A stretch of DNA of 64,000 nucleotides from Rhyzopertha dominica (lineage: Eukaryota; Arthropoda; Insecta; Coleoptera; Bostrichidae), in NCBI GenBank assembly GCA_025024175.1, contig QCXZ01000003.1:33876257-33940256 (forward strand), in the 5' to 3' direction. Shown here in pieces: positions 34,541 to 46,690 of this stretch. The notes beneath the pieces are model-generated. The model ran no database searches. It was not told where the DNA came from and saw only the letters and a program-made list of their open reading frames with translations. How positions within the stretch are numbered: position 1 is the first letter of the stretch; every line of letters begins with the position of its first letter. A program made the position numbers and the translations under genes.

Positions 34541-35542
34541 AGGGACCGCCAAAACGCGAACATATAGGCCGTGACGTCAGGTGTCTTGTAAATGGCCGCT
34601 TGTTTACATCTGGGATCAACGCGTCACGCGTCAGCCTCAGCCCGTCAATTGACCAGTTTGTTGTTTGCGTTCATATTGTGACAAGCGGATTAAAATGCGC
34701 CAAGAAAAAGTGAAATACTTATGCGTTATGACTTCTGAATACATGTTCATTGTTATGGAATTTGTGTACAGCGACGAGCGGTTCAACGCGGCGGAGATGA
34801 GGAACGTAAAAGCCACAGCATAAGTGAACATTTTTATGAAATTTACGTAGCATTGATAATTTAATCACAGTGGGTTGTTGGAAACATACTATTTGTAAAC
34901 ATAAAAATGTAAGAATCAAAAATGTACCCTAAACTTGGCATTTATTTTAGAGGTCAGAATAAATATAAATTGCCATTTATTTTTGGGGCTTTTGCGGCTC
35001 CGTTTTCAATCTGGCTAACAGTCGAATATATGGGGAATAACGTCGTTCTTTATTATAACATTTCTCTCTATCAACTTAAAACGCATATAATTTTTCATAT
35101 CCTCTGCAAGCTATAACACTTATAACCCCAAAAAGAATATAAAACATACAGTAAGAATTAAGATGATCTTCACAATAGAAAAACAAACTTTGCGATTTCG
35201 GCATATTATGTCTAGGGGCCTTAAACAACTTTTTCATACGTTGATAATCTCGAAGAACGGTTACAAAAATTTTGTTAGCTGTCCTGACTGAAGTACTTTT
35301 ATAAGCATGTACAGAACAACACTTGTTTTGTTTTCCATACATAATAGATGCTTGTAAAGCTACACAAATTACTTTTTGATGCGACCTCTTACACCGTCCT
35401 TTCAATAAACACCACACAAAAGCTCTTCCAAAGCAAAAATGATACTACACCATTAAACAGCACGCTCCTCGGTAATGTTTACATGACACTTGACGTCACG
35501 AGGTGAATAACCTTGGATTGATGCGTTTTGGCGGTGACTCCT
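34541..35542 (-). mobile_element. THAP-carrying TIR DNA transposon, about 1.0 kb
   Basis: Imperfect inverted ends share CCGCCAAAACGC just inside each tip (34547-34558 and the complement near 35523-35534). Further inward both ends share TGACGTCAxGTGTCxTGTAAA (34572-34592 and the complement at about 35478-35498), so the inverted repeats extend about 50-60 nt. A THAP-like frame lies inside on the minus strand. A P-like, non-autonomous element is the best reading. A target duplication was not found. Confidence 0.65.
35076..35417 (-). pseudogene. THAP-like protein fragment in a transposon
   Basis: The minus frame contains KCCSVHAYKSTSVRTANKIF, then VTVLRDYQRMKKLFKAPRHN, MPKSQSLFF and YCEDHLN. This follows the THAP layout in insect transposons: C-S-V-x-G-C, KIF-VP-D, a W-F/AARR helix and C-E-D-H-F. 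The second zinc Cys is replaced (HAYKS) and the motif Trp is Leu, so the finger is damaged. Later residues are hydrophobic junk. Confidence 0.6.
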
Positions 35543-36116
35543 AAGATTCGAATTTCAGACCTGAAATTCTCTACCTAAAAATATTTTTTTGTTTTTTTAA
35601 CATGGCGTACGATATATATGCACGTCAAGATTCATTTTACGTAATTTTCAAAAAAAGTGATAATACCCAATTGCACACCCTCTTCAGAGTACTACCGAAT
35701 TTCAATGGGCCATGCAGTATAACTGAGGTGCCGTACCTGATAACATCATTCTTTGGATGCTCAAGAGCCTAAGCGAGTGCAACAAATATCAAGCTTTTCA
35801 GACACCCTATTTTTTCGTAATCATAGATTTGAAAGTGTCACCATTTCACTGGCTTTGGATAAAAATATATTACATTACTTGCTGTGCTTTTTATTTATTT
35901 TTACTATGTAATGCATTTTCTATGTTGCCTGCTTCAGAAACAAGTAAATGTATTATTCTGTAATGCCGCGAAATTATATGACGTCTGAAGTAGTACCTTA
36001 TAAAAGTCGTCAAAAAATGCCACTCATACGTCATCTGCCCATACGTAAGTAGGTGATCAGCTTCGTAAACGGAATGTTCTGCTTTCTGTGGCCTTGTGAG
36101 GATTTGATATAGTTTT
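35543..36116. other. AT-rich stretch without recognised features
   Basis: I see no gene or element here. Confidence 0.4.
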
Positions 36117-36536
36117 TAGCGCAACCCACTCCTAGTGGGAGCGCTTACATGCTTGATTTGGCATGCTTTCGTCCGTCCTTCCATTCGTTGAGAGTGATCT
36201 AGGCTCCTAAGTGTCGGATTGACCTCTGATTTTCGCTAGATAGTAGCATATAGTTAGGTAGGGAGACTAGGATGCTGCGATTAGGGTCAAAATACTAATA
36301 TTCATATAAAATGTGATAAATTGCTTCATGTTTTTTGGTACTGAGTAGATGGCCCAGGTCAGATTTGGATTAAGGACATGACGGATAAGTATGATGGAGC
36401 ACAAAATCGATTTTGCTTCGTTAATGATGCTGAGTGAGCACGTCAAATTTGAATTAAGGCTATGAAGGACATGCACTATGGTATCTTAATTGTGATACCT
36501 ATTAACAATTTATTTGTGAACGGTGGGTTGCGCTAC
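36117..36536. mobile_element. short inverted-repeat element, about 420 bp
   Basis: TAGCGCAACCCAC at about 36117-36129 is repeated inverted (GTGGGTTGCGCTA) at about 36524-36536. Inside, two direct copies of a related block (GATTTGGATTAAGGACATGA and AATTTGAATTAAGGCTATGA) follow each other about 80 bases apart. No frame. MITE-like. Confidence 0.45.
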
Positions 36537-36669
36537 CAAACCCATGTACATACGTAATTATTTAATTGATTATTTTTTTATGATTTTCTTTATAATACTT
36601 CAAATCACGCCACACTTCAGAGTGGCGTGTTTAAAATGCTTATTCAAATTCGATGGGTAGTTCTTGCAA

Positions 36670-36712
<43 letters not shown>
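36670..36712. repeat. (ATT)n microsatellite, 3' tail of a LINE
   Basis: About 14 ATT units. On the minus strand it is an (AAT)n tail about 220 bases after the stop codon of the LINE that starts at 38170, which is where CR1/L2-type elements carry their short tandem tail. Confidence 0.8.
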
Positions 36713-36714
<2 letters not shown>

Positions 36715-36933
36715 ATAATGATAAATTATAGAGGCAAAGTCTATACTATAAAATAAGCTAAAATAACGTGCGAATAGCCGCAAAATAATGTAAAAAAACA
36801 AGTAAGTAAATATACATAATCAAAAATAACGAAACAAAATTAACAAATTCGTTGAAAGAGATGCGACACACAACGATTACGAAGACTCGCACAAAACAGC
36901 AAGCCGCAGACACGCCTCTACCGCACACAAACA

Positions 36934-38173
36934 TTACTCTGACGCTCGGAACCGATCCAAGCGGTGTTTGAAGGAAGCAATGGTCGGAGCACAGACCACA
37001 TTTTCAGGAAGGGAGTTCCAGAGGTCGAAACAGCGGTTTGAGATAAAATGCAGCCGGTGAGAAGTTTTAAAGTTTTCCTTCTTTAACTGGTGACCACGTA
37101 GACCGGCTTCAGTGCTGAGTGCGATGATACTGCGAGCTGAAGAGGTGGAATAGCCCGTGAGTTATTCTAAATAATTGGATTAATTCGGCTCTCTCTCGTT
37201 GAGAGGATCGATGTTCATTTTCTTAAGCCGCGTCTCATAAAGCAGTGCAGAGAAACCCCTGGGCCAGCGAGTTGATGCGTGCTGAATCTTCTCTATGCAT
37301 TCGCGGTCCTTGATCAAAACCGGGGACCAGGCTGGTATTCCGAACTCCAGAAGCGGGCGAACATATGTCGTGTACAGACGGGCTCCGAGACGTGGATCCG
37401 GGGAGGGAAAAGCTCTTCTTAAAATGTATAAAGCAGCGTTAGCCTTTCTTACAGTCTTGAGGCAATGGCGAGACCAGGAAAGATTACTGGTGACAGCAAA
37501 ACCAGGATCTGTCTACTCAAACACAGAAGCCAGCGGCAGCCCATTTATGATGTAATTAGTATGCGGGTTTAATTTGCCCATGTGTAGAATAGAGCACATT
37601 GCAATATTTAAGGGAATCAGCCAAGTGCTACACCACGATGAAACGCGATCCAGATCGTACTGTAGGAGGCAAGAGGACGGGTTGCTGTATAATTTGGTAT
37701 CGTCTGCGTACATGGAAATACTGCTCTGGATGTAAAGTTGTAGGTCCGAGGAGTAAATAATAAATAAGATTGGACCCAGGATTGACCCTTGAGGCACGCT
37801 ACTCAAAATAGGGTAGCATCTTGATTTTTTATCCCCCCACCCTTACCCTAAAAGTTCTTCTTCGCAGAAAAGCGGCAAGCCATCGCAGCAACAGTCCCCG
37901 CACTCCGACACGTTCGAACTTCACAGCAAGTCTTCGATGGGGCACCTTATCAAATGCTTTGGCGAAATCGAGATATATCACATCAATTGGATTTCCCTGA
38001 TCCAAATGCGATGTCCAGTCATTGAGAGAAGATATCCTACTTGAGCGACCGGGAACGAACCGGGAACGAACCCGTGCTGAGTAAGAACAGAGAAGAGTAT
38101 GAACAAGATACCAAATTTTTCGATAATTAAGATGATTAGTGACGACCCCGTGCAACAGGAAACCTGAAAACAA
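36934..38173 (-). pseudogene. CR1/L2-like reverse transcriptase, frameshifted
   Basis: Order on the minus strand: FVPGRSSR then IDVIYLDFAKAFDKVPHRRL (RT block 3 with its catalytic Asp); after a frame break SVPQGSILGPILFIIYSSDL; then MYADDTKLY (the Y-x-DD catalytic pair); then after further frame breaks SWSRHCLKTVRKANAALYIL, LYTTYVRPLLEFGIPAWSP, IEKIQHASTRW, and the typical C-terminus RLHFISNRCFDLWNSLPENV with FKHRLDRFRASE and a stop at 36934-36936. The ending DLWNSLP-x-VV...F-x-RLD-F separates CR1/L2 from Jockey. Several frame changes and internal losses show that it is inactive. Confidence 0.85.
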
Positions 38174-38700
38174 TAAATAACTTTCCGACTAGTTTATAAA
38201 GTGAGACGGCGCAACTCGTCGTTTTACTTGTTTGATTTGGTCCATTTTCGTCGTAAATTATTGATCTAATCTTTACAATAACCATGGTATCCATTAATGT
38301 AAGTCAGTTTGGAATAAATTAGACAGGTGTCAGTGAGTGTTAACGAAATATCTATGGACATATCCCAGCACACATTGGTATGACAGGGTAATATTTGATG
38401 CACGCAAGTTACTTTGCTTGTATATAAATTCTAGATTCTGCAATTCTGGATAAGCTTTATAGTAGTACGAAAACTGACGGTGTTCTTTCATTAAGTATTG
38501 GACTGGAGTGTTTAATTCGTATTTTAATAAAGCTTTTATACAACTTGCCATACCATAAAAACTGTATAATCCAGTTCTATTTACAACTTTTATTAGTTCA
38601 GGCAATAGTTGCGTAGAAAATGCTCTCTCCCAGCTATTTTGCACACGGGGCATTCGCGATTGTATTAAAAGCTCCCCTCCGGTGCTCTTGTTTTATGAAT
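38174..38700 (-). other. 107-codon frame of unknown origin (38330-38653)
   Basis: A minus-strand ATG frame starts MPRVQNSWERAFSTQLLPEL and stays open for 107 codons. The start recalls the tail of some LINE proteins (R-V-x-ER-F...LP), but the rest matches nothing known to me and it is too long for that tail. The CR1-like LINE ends upstream on the same strand, so it may be an older neighbour insertion. Unproven. Confidence 0.25.
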
Positions 38701-40690
38701 CGGTTCCTGGTGTTTTCAGGGACGACGACGCCCCACGTAAGCAGATTACGAAAGAATATGTGTAGGTATTAGTGTTTTGCCGTTTATAAAATATGAACAG
38801 ACACGCGCTCTAGTTGTGACAGGTGCCGAAAGGGGCGACACAGGCCGTTGATAAATTGAAGTGGACCGAAAGAAATGCCGGTAAAAAAAAGACCGCGCTA
38901 GAATTCATTTCACGTCTTCTCGCAAAATATACCCCCGCCCGACAATAACTCGGAACGCGTCGGCGACGTTGCCACATAGTTAGAGATAAAGTACCATCGC
39001 GCGGTGCTACTACATACATGCAAGTTTCTGCATATTCTCATACAACGTATATAACTTTTTTATGCTACGTAGTTGTACCTAGTTCACAACGCCGTATTAT
39101 TTTCAAGTTTCCCCTATCGATTGCTGCATACTTCAGAGTTATAATGAAATTCTAAATATAGCCTCGTAAAATGCACAGAAATACAAATGGTAGGTAGGTT
39201 ACTCTGCTAATAAATAACGAAAACATGGTAAAACTGTTTTCTGAGATTATACAACATAAACACTAATTCTGTTTATTACAAAAATAAAAATTAAAATCTT
39301 TGAAAAACAAGGAAAAAACAAAGACTAAGTCTGTAATACTCAAATTTTAAGCAGGTATCGATTTATAGCATTACCTAACAATAACATTTATAGCCTAAAC
39401 TATTATTATTAGAACAATGTAAATCTCTAGTCACAACAGTCGGTGGCAATATTTTGACAACATTTTGCTCCAGAAATATCATCTTCGTTAGGGAACACAA
39501 AAACATCAGTATGGACGGTGAATTGTTCTTCAACTTCCAAGATTTGTTGGAAATGCGACCACAACAAAATCACCAGTCATTTAGGGTCTATACTGATAAC
39601 CTCTTCCGGTTCAGAATTTCGAATTTCGTCTTCTTCAGCTGGACTGTTAGACTTCAGCTGAACCGATCTTGTTGGCATTATTTTAAGCATTTTCTTCCTG
39701 CGATTTGGTGTGGAAGCTTGTTTTCCTGTTGCTTTTAGAAACTAAAACGTATTACTAATATTACTTTGGACATTTTACCGAAATCGGTACCCAGACAGTT
39801 TTCTAACACTGTTTCTGACCATTGGAACGATCCCTGTATCCCTAAAAGCTCTTTGATAGTCAGTTGGAGTCTATTTGCCAATGCTATTAGAAGTATTGCA
39901 ACATATGATTTATGTAGGACTCGATCTCTTGAACTTTGCACCTTGTAATTTAATGAAATATTTTCCATAGCCGTTTGGATGGCTCATATTATCCAACAGC
40001 GGTTCACTTTAGCTACGCATGAGGCAGCGTCCTGAGCGCTCTCTGCGGTTTATTCAATTAAATACTATCTTATTTAGACTGGTTAGAAATACGAGTACCA
40101 TTGAACTGTACTAAATTTGAATAAAATGTTTTGAAAAACACAAGAGCTGCCGAAAGAAATGAAGGGCTATAACATAGTAAGCAGACAAAGTTGCTCTAAG
40201 GTAAGTTTATATTTTGGCTTCTTTTGACCCAAGGACGCTACTGTTAAGGTATGGTCCATTTGTTACTTAGACACCCTGTATAATAGAGCTTAAAAGTCAT
40301 ACAGCATACATAAGATAAAATGTTTTGAATGCTTTTTAATTGATTTGTTGTTTATTTTTTGTCTTTCAACAAAAATTTGGGTTAAGTTGAACAAGAAAAA
40401 GTAACAAAACATCAATAATATATTGTTGAACCGCGATTACAGCGCCCTCTAAGTTCTAGCCAGTGGTTCTGCGAACGCGCCCTCGGGGGAAGGAACTCTA
40501 AATTAAGAAAAAATATTTAAAAGGGCCAATGGCTGACATGCTCTTGTGTTGAGGCACATAACTTTAAGTTCAGTTTGGGACTTCCTGTTCTTTTTTTGCT
40601 TTGTTTAAGTAAATAACGAGATAAATTACTGTAGCTCAAAAACGCCTTATTTAATCAATACATCCCACAACAATCCCCAGCGGATTTTGT
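38701..40690. other. stretch without a recognised gene
   Basis: A minus reading at about 39470-39730 (ATGKQASTPNRRKKM and an acidic run) is faintly like the tail of a pogo/jerky-type transposase, but too weak to call. TTGTTACTTAGACACCCTGTATA at about 40259-40281 looks like a mariner tip facing the remnant at 40.7-41.4 kb. Confidence 0.35.
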
Positions 40691-41440
40691 ACACTTGCCT
40701 CAATCTTCTAATTTTTGTGTACTTCTATCGCATGAAATTGCTTTAGGTTGATCTCGAAGCCACTTTTGCACCTGATCTATAACATCATTATTTGATTGAA
40801 AATTATTTTCACGCGGAGGCTCTTTACATAGTCCAAACAAATAGATGGTCTGATGGGGCTGCAAGGGGGATGTAGAAAGATCTTCCACCCCTGTTTTTCA
40901 AGTGCACATACTGGGCTGTATGTGGGTGCCTGTTGTCATGAAGCAAAATCACACCTTCAGTCAAGAGTGCACGACGTTTTGTGCGAATGACAGGGCTTAC
41001 ACTGCGGCTCAAAATGGTGGATCCATTTTTATCGCACGTAACGATTGTTCAAAAATTTTCAGCTGCTGACAGCCTGATCATTTTTTTTTTGTAAGTCATC
41101 TCAGTACCGACGCACAGGTTGGTTTTCTTGTACTGCAAAAAATAAAAATAATATGCACAGTTCCAACACCCGCGTCGCACTTCTTTAGCTATCAGTTCAA
41201 CGATAATACGCTTAATGTCCCGAGTTAACGAAGTTGCAACTTCAACCGATCCTGCACTTCGTTGCTCATCAGTCACTTACGCGGCGGCTTTCGTAGTAAT
41301 GTTGTACCCATTTCTAACATTTGACGGTCCAAACAATTACTTTCATAAACTTTTAACATCCTTCCGGTAATTTCACTATCTTTGACAACTGCACGTTGCT
41401 CTTCTGGCCTGCAATGCTCGAGTGGGCTCGCCAACGTGGA
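40691..41440 (-). pseudogene. mariner transposase remnant (second copy)
   Basis: Minus-strand pieces in order: DSEITGRMLKVYESNCLDRQ (HTH region, near 41310-41400); TDEQRSAGSVEVATSLTRDI (GRP linker region); GVILLHDNRHPHTAQ (catalytic D with the HDNA-PHTA block); then IYLFGLCKEPPRENNFQSNN, VIDQVQKWLRDQPKAIS and the final helix. This is the full mariner order, with stops and frameshifts between parts. Dead copy. Confidence 0.75.
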
Positions 41441-41982
41441 ATGAAACTTTTGGTTTGGAGGTTATGTTTACAAAATAAGTATTCTTGAACAGCTGATGAG
41501 ATACCATCACAAGGATACCAACTTGACGTTTCGCTAGTGTTGTAATGATTAAATATACTGTTTTGAGTTACAGTAATATGTCACATTATTTAATAAATGA
41601 CCCTCGTACATTTCAAGACAGCAAGGGCCGACAATCCAAATTTACAAACATAAGACTTAGGAGAAAGTAGGAAAATCAGAAACGATTTGTTTTTTATAAG
41701 AGAGTAGTCATTCGAAAGAATAGTAATTTAGGTAAAAATATCAGTTAGGTAGTTGACGAAACATCTATTAATTGATATTATCGAGCTTGTTCGAGTGATT
41801 TTAGGTGTCGGCAATCGTCGCAATAAGTTTTCTTTTTCATGCCTGCTGCATACACGTTTTCTTAAATCCTGAAGTAACCTTTAGAACACAAATAGTAGGT
41901 ATAGGTAGGTAACGTTTCTACCATCATACTGCTTTTTCCACGCCATAATTCTACAATAGGTTTTTATATAGGTATATAATAT
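41441..41982. other. stretch with a GACGTTTCGCTAG repeat
   Basis: AACAGCTGATGAGATACC (about 41488-41505) and GACGTTTCGCTAGTG (about 41525-41539) form a repeat block shared in part with 31992-32006. The remainder shows nothing identifiable. Confidence 0.4.
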
Positions 41983-42470
41983 TGTTACGACTACGGGCTG
42001 CTGATTTCTGGCGTAACTCCTTTTATTTAAAACACTAGTATCAAGTACACTAACTCTAATGACAACTAGCTCAAAATACTACTGTTTTAACACCGCTAAT
42101 TCACTAAACCACTATAATCCACACACTTAGCACTAAAACGACTGTTTCACTAAGCCTTTCGCTCGCTTGATAATCGTTATTCGAGTTCAGAACTGCCGGC
42201 GCTCACTCCGTCGGGCTATTTATACCCCCATCGAAATTCTAGAAGCCATACCTTCCAGGCACTCTCGAAATTTCGTGAAATCGATTCTCCTGGAGAGTAT
42301 CGACCTCGGTATCAACAGTCATTAAATATATTACAGTACCGCAATAGTTCGCCATTCTAGGGCAAAATAGCGGCGGGAAATTTGAATGTTTATGTAGAAG
42401 ACGGAATCAAACCTATTTGGTTTCTATGGTTTTGGTTTCATCCGCCACTTTCTTAGCACCTGCGTTACTA
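41983..42470 (-). mobile_element. Ty3/gypsy-like solo LTR (minus strand)
   Basis: Read on the minus strand the segment starts GTAACGCAGGTG, carries a TATAAATAG box (complement of 42216-42224), a GTGTGTGG...TAGTG-rich leader, AATAAA (complement of 42022-42027) and ends CCCGTAGTCGTAACA. The order TATA, then AATAAA, then an ACA end is that of an LTR. No primer-binding site follows and no internal domain is adjacent, so it is solo. Exact ends and the target duplication are uncertain. Confidence 0.6.
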
Positions 42471-43857
42471 TAAACTTTGATTCATTATGTACTAATTCTA
42501 TTAATCAAAGTAAGTATATGCAATATTTATAAAAAAAACTGCATTTAGAAAACGACTAAATTGAAATTCAGTCCTGATTTATATAGAGACGTGGCAACAC
42601 GGTTGCAAATTTACGGGATGAGCGGTATGGTTTTTCGGACAGCCTTGCTGGAACAGTGACAGGTAGTAAGGAAGTGGAACAAAAAAAAAACCCGGAGAAA
42701 TTAAATTATATTTTTCAGTGTGTCAGCTGTACGTTATTAAGTAGCGTGCAGCGTTTTTGTTTTTCACTCTCCTTGACTAGTTTTGACGAATGGCGGGGAA
42801 CTACTCACCCTAAAAGTCTCTCACCGAGAAACTGTCAAATTAATCACAGATTTTGTTTATTTCGGCCTAGAACGTAAACTGATGCCAACTTGAACAGTTT
42901 CAGAAAAATAAAATATAATTAATGAGATCGGTGTTTTGCAGGCAGAAAAATAACGTGATGGATTGCGTGGGGATTACGGAGAGTAAGTACCGTAAAGTGA
43001 CTACAATAAAGAAATTACATACGGTGGCTCAGATTCAAAGCAATGAATTAAAAGTAGAAGTAGAATAAATTCTAACCGATTTAGTTTTTGGCAATTATTG
43101 TACATTACTTTGGTCTTACGTTGCTATAATGTCAGCTTCTAACGAACTAGGATACCTTACCCAAATTGAAAATTGTGTTTCTTTTCGTATTATAAAGAAG
43201 TAAAAAAATGTTGATTTTTTCTAAAATGAAGCACTTTGTANNCTTTTTATTTTATTGGGGGTCTGACATCAACTTTTGATTAAATTTGGGGGTAGGTATA
43301 CAGATACGGCGTAATAAGCAGTGACAGTCTTTAAATAAATAACTGTAACTTCAGGAGTCGTTTAGGGCAGCCATTCTGCATGACTATGCTGTTTCTCGTG
43401 TCTACTGAAGATACGTTTAGTAAATTAATAAATGCAAACCATTTACTATTTATTCACATCACCAAAATTTTCTCTTTTACCAGCATAAAATAAAAATAAT
43501 CACCGTTATTGACAAAAAGATTTATTTATCTCAGCTTAACTAGCTAGAAGTAATATTTGTTTGAAATTAATATTTAGTAAACCTATTGCTTGTCAGTTAT
43601 TCAGAAGTGACATGTCAGTTACTTACCATTAGTTAAATCGAATTCCCAATTACCACATATGAAAAGCAGCGGCGGAACAAGACCTAAATTTGATTGGGGC
43701 AAGATAAAACTTGCGAGGCACTCTGATGCGGTAGATAATGGAATGGATTTTAACGAGTATTTCAAATAGAAAAAATTATTTGAAACTGAATTTTTTTCAT
43801 TTCTCACATAAGGCGCACGCGCAGATTTGAATAACTGCATTCGCCACTATGATTTGG
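42471..43857. other. stretch without recognised features
   Basis: Short chance frames only (for example 42656-42877 and 43619-43840). NN at 43241-43242. Confidence 0.4.
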
Positions 43858-44632
43858 AAATGAAACGAAACCACTTCGGTATCGATACTATTACTTGATA
43901 AGTATCGGTCATATAGTATCAATACCTAGTTGAGTATCGAATTTTAATTACCGATACTTACTCGTATTGGTCAATTATTTCGTAGAATTAGAGGCAAAGA
44001 AAAATTGCAGTAAATTATATGGTTCCAAATAGGTATGTGTATTAAACAACACGGTTATTTATTGAGAACTCGCAAATTTTGTGCTAATTTTTGGAAATTC
44101 ATGCAGATTACAATATTTTACATAATATCGAAGTAGGTAGCTTTAGGATGCGGAAAAGACCATTTTTCGAATAACCGGCGGTTACATTCGGAAAGGTTTT
44201 AATACCCGCGGTGTTCTTCATATATTATGTAGTGTTGCATCTTTTATTTTTTCTACGCGTACCAGTTTACATAACTGTTTACCGAGTTTTACCCTTTCCC
44301 TCACATTTTAAACGCACATCGGATAGGACATTTTGAACTACGCGTAGGAGTGTAGCATGGGAAACTACGCAACATACGAAGATCACCGCGCGTACTGAAA
44401 TAGTTTTGAAAGCAAACGCCTGTTTTTCAAAGTAGTTTTTTCCTGCTACCTAAAAATTACTCTGACGTGATGTACATAAAATGTCATAATCTACACGATA
44501 TGTTGTGGACTCTTGTCATCATACGAGTACTTATGACCAATACCTGATACTTAGTACTCGTTTGTAAAGTATCGATACCAACAGTAATTGGTATCGACAG
44601 GAAAGTCTCAAGTATCGTTTCATCCTTACTCT
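43858..44632. mobile_element. GTATCGATAC-rich non-autonomous element, copy B
   Basis: It has many GTATCGATAC, AGTATCGG and GTATCAATACC units at both ends and almost the same length as copy A (26398-27160). Read inward, the right edge shares GGATG-NN-AACGATACTT with copy A. No transposase frame. Confidence 0.5.
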
Positions 44633-44950
44633 GATTGACTGAACTGAAGCCGTTGAGAAGCGTGAAAGTTAACGAGATAGCGAGAACCCTAACCCAATGC
44701 AATAAGAAGATCTTTGTTGGTCGGGTACCGGACGCGGGCACAGCTGTTAATGGTCCTTGCTAAATAATTTTCATGACTGAAAAAAGCGGCATAAACCTTC
44801 TGCCCGCGAGGCCTTTCGTAAATTCGAACTGCGAGCTTGTTGGCGGTGGCACACGAAGCCCACGCCTTACGCCGCTTCTGTTCAAAAGTGTCGTTATTCT
44901 CGTTGTTGTTAGTCTCTACTCAACACTCGTCACCTACGAGACATGAATGT
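44633..44950. promoter_or_regulatory. balanced island 5 (possible regulatory)
   Basis: Non-repetitive, more GC-balanced sequence (GTTGGCGGTGGCACACGAAG, CACGCCTTACGCCGCTTC). No coding frame with family resemblance; function untested. Confidence 0.25.
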
Positions 44951-46690
44951 ATCGATTTTAGGTTCTAATATCTTAAATAATTAATAATTAATCTATTTGT
45001 ATAGTCTAGTCAAGTATACAGTACTACATTACCTATTTTACATGTTGTCGAGACGTGGCTTTAATGATACCTACTTGCTAATAAAGGGTTCGCTTTTGGC
45101 TTTAGTAATCTTGATCTTGCTGTCCAAAGTGCTTGTAACCCCTAGCCCCCCTAAGTTTTTACTGTGAAAAGAAATTCAGCTATTTAGAGCAATAATTAAC
45201 TGCGAATAGACCATGGGCAAGTTACGATAAACGATATTTGTTTTCTGGTAATTATGATCTTTGCAGCCAAGAACAGACATCTGTAGGAAACATCGTGAAG
45301 TTGAATTTTTCATGTATGATGGAGNCGGGTGTCAAACACTGCAAAGTAAGCGTGACATCCATCTCATTTACCCATCTCAAAGCAAGTGGATTGCTTCATC
45401 ATAATATATATCCGATCGATGTTCGATCCAACTTTTTCCCAATTTTCGAAATTGAGTCGGGCAATGCACGGGACATCAGTGTTCTAAATGCCATGTGCGC
45501 CGTACGTATATATTTGTATGTAAATATCTCTAACTTAGAGGAGTCACAGGTGTGAGATATGTCAACCGCAAGATATAGGGTCGGTTTTATGCGCCAGCAT
45601 TAGACAGCCAGGATATTAACCGAGGAAGTCGGGTTGCCTACGTATATTTCACTAAAACACAACCTGAAAAAGGAACCAAGAAAGGGTGCGATACACGTCC
45701 GACGAAATGTAAATATACGACGACGGGATTATACTTTAATACAAAATAATTGAAGTGGGTGAGGTGGGGTTACCCTGTTAGCAAATTACGTTTTCCACAG
45801 CTTCTTACTTCCCTTTGGCCTGATGCTGCACATTTTCTATTACGTTCTTTATACAACAACGAACTGATGCATCAGAACGCTAAATGATTATACAATAAGT
45901 AAAATTAAAGTTAATTAACGTGAATTTACTTTATTTTATCACTCTAAACTCTAAACTTGTGATTAATGTAATGTAATATAAATTTGTATTTTTATTGGGT
46001 AAGCATTTTTAATAATTTGACTTCGGTTGTCATTTCTATCCTCACTCTTTTGAAAATGACCCACATTTGTAACTAAAATACCAATACATTCACATTTACT
46101 GCAGAACTGTAGATGCACCACATTATCAATATAGCCAAAAAAGTTAAATCTATAGATATTTTACTTATATTTCGAAACTCCATAAAGAAGCTGAGCACAT
46201 TCATCTCATTATGTTAGCTTATTTTTTAATTCATTACTAAAAGAATAAAAAAGTAATTTTAGCTCTGTTTGCATTATTAGGTATTTGCTATACTAGAAAC
46301 AATTAAAAAACAACAATACAGTAGAGTGCAAATAAACCAGACTAACGTATACACCACCAATTATTACAAAGTTTATACTCGAATTCTTTCGTTTTTATTG
46401 GTTGCATGTTGGTTTCATCTTTCTTAATGTTACAGTAATGTTTTGAAATTTTGAGTGTCTTTTTACTGCAGACAAACCTAAATTCACTACAATTGGTTCC
46501 TTTGCTTCTTTATCCCACTCTTTGCTAAAATTTTTAAGCTTCTGTCAAGATACTAGGAATGTTCCATTCCAGTATAAATAAGAATTTCACTCCAACTTCT
46601 TTTTTACTTAGCTGCAATAAAAATATGATTTTTAAACTATTTCTCCACNTATTCTTTTGGATCTGTTGGAAATACTGTCATTGTTATGAA
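44951..46690. other. stretch without recognised features
   Basis: The 105-codon plus frame at 45238-45555 contains one N and has no family resemblance. Confidence 0.4.

Larger units (their letters stand above)
36670..38173 (-). mobile_element. 5'-truncated CR1/L2-like LINE
   Basis: The minus strand runs from the reverse-transcriptase fingers to the protein's natural end and a (AAT)n tail. Recognised parts are described in the pseudogene entry. The 5' end (endonuclease, ORF1) is missing, a normal result of incomplete target-primed reverse transcription. A hairpin CACGCCAC-N8-GTGGCGTG lies just beyond the tail at 36606-36629. Confidence 0.85.

Noticed and set aside
39454..39968. Minus reading faintly like a pogo/jerky transposase tail
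   Set aside because: Only short, out-of-frame pieces with weak similarity; not enough to call an element.
41488..41540. CTGATGAG close to GTTTCG
   Set aside because: The two motifs are on opposite strands, so no hammerhead core forms.
45238..45555. 105-codon plus frame
   Set aside because: No start codon of good context, one ambiguous base, no family resemblance.
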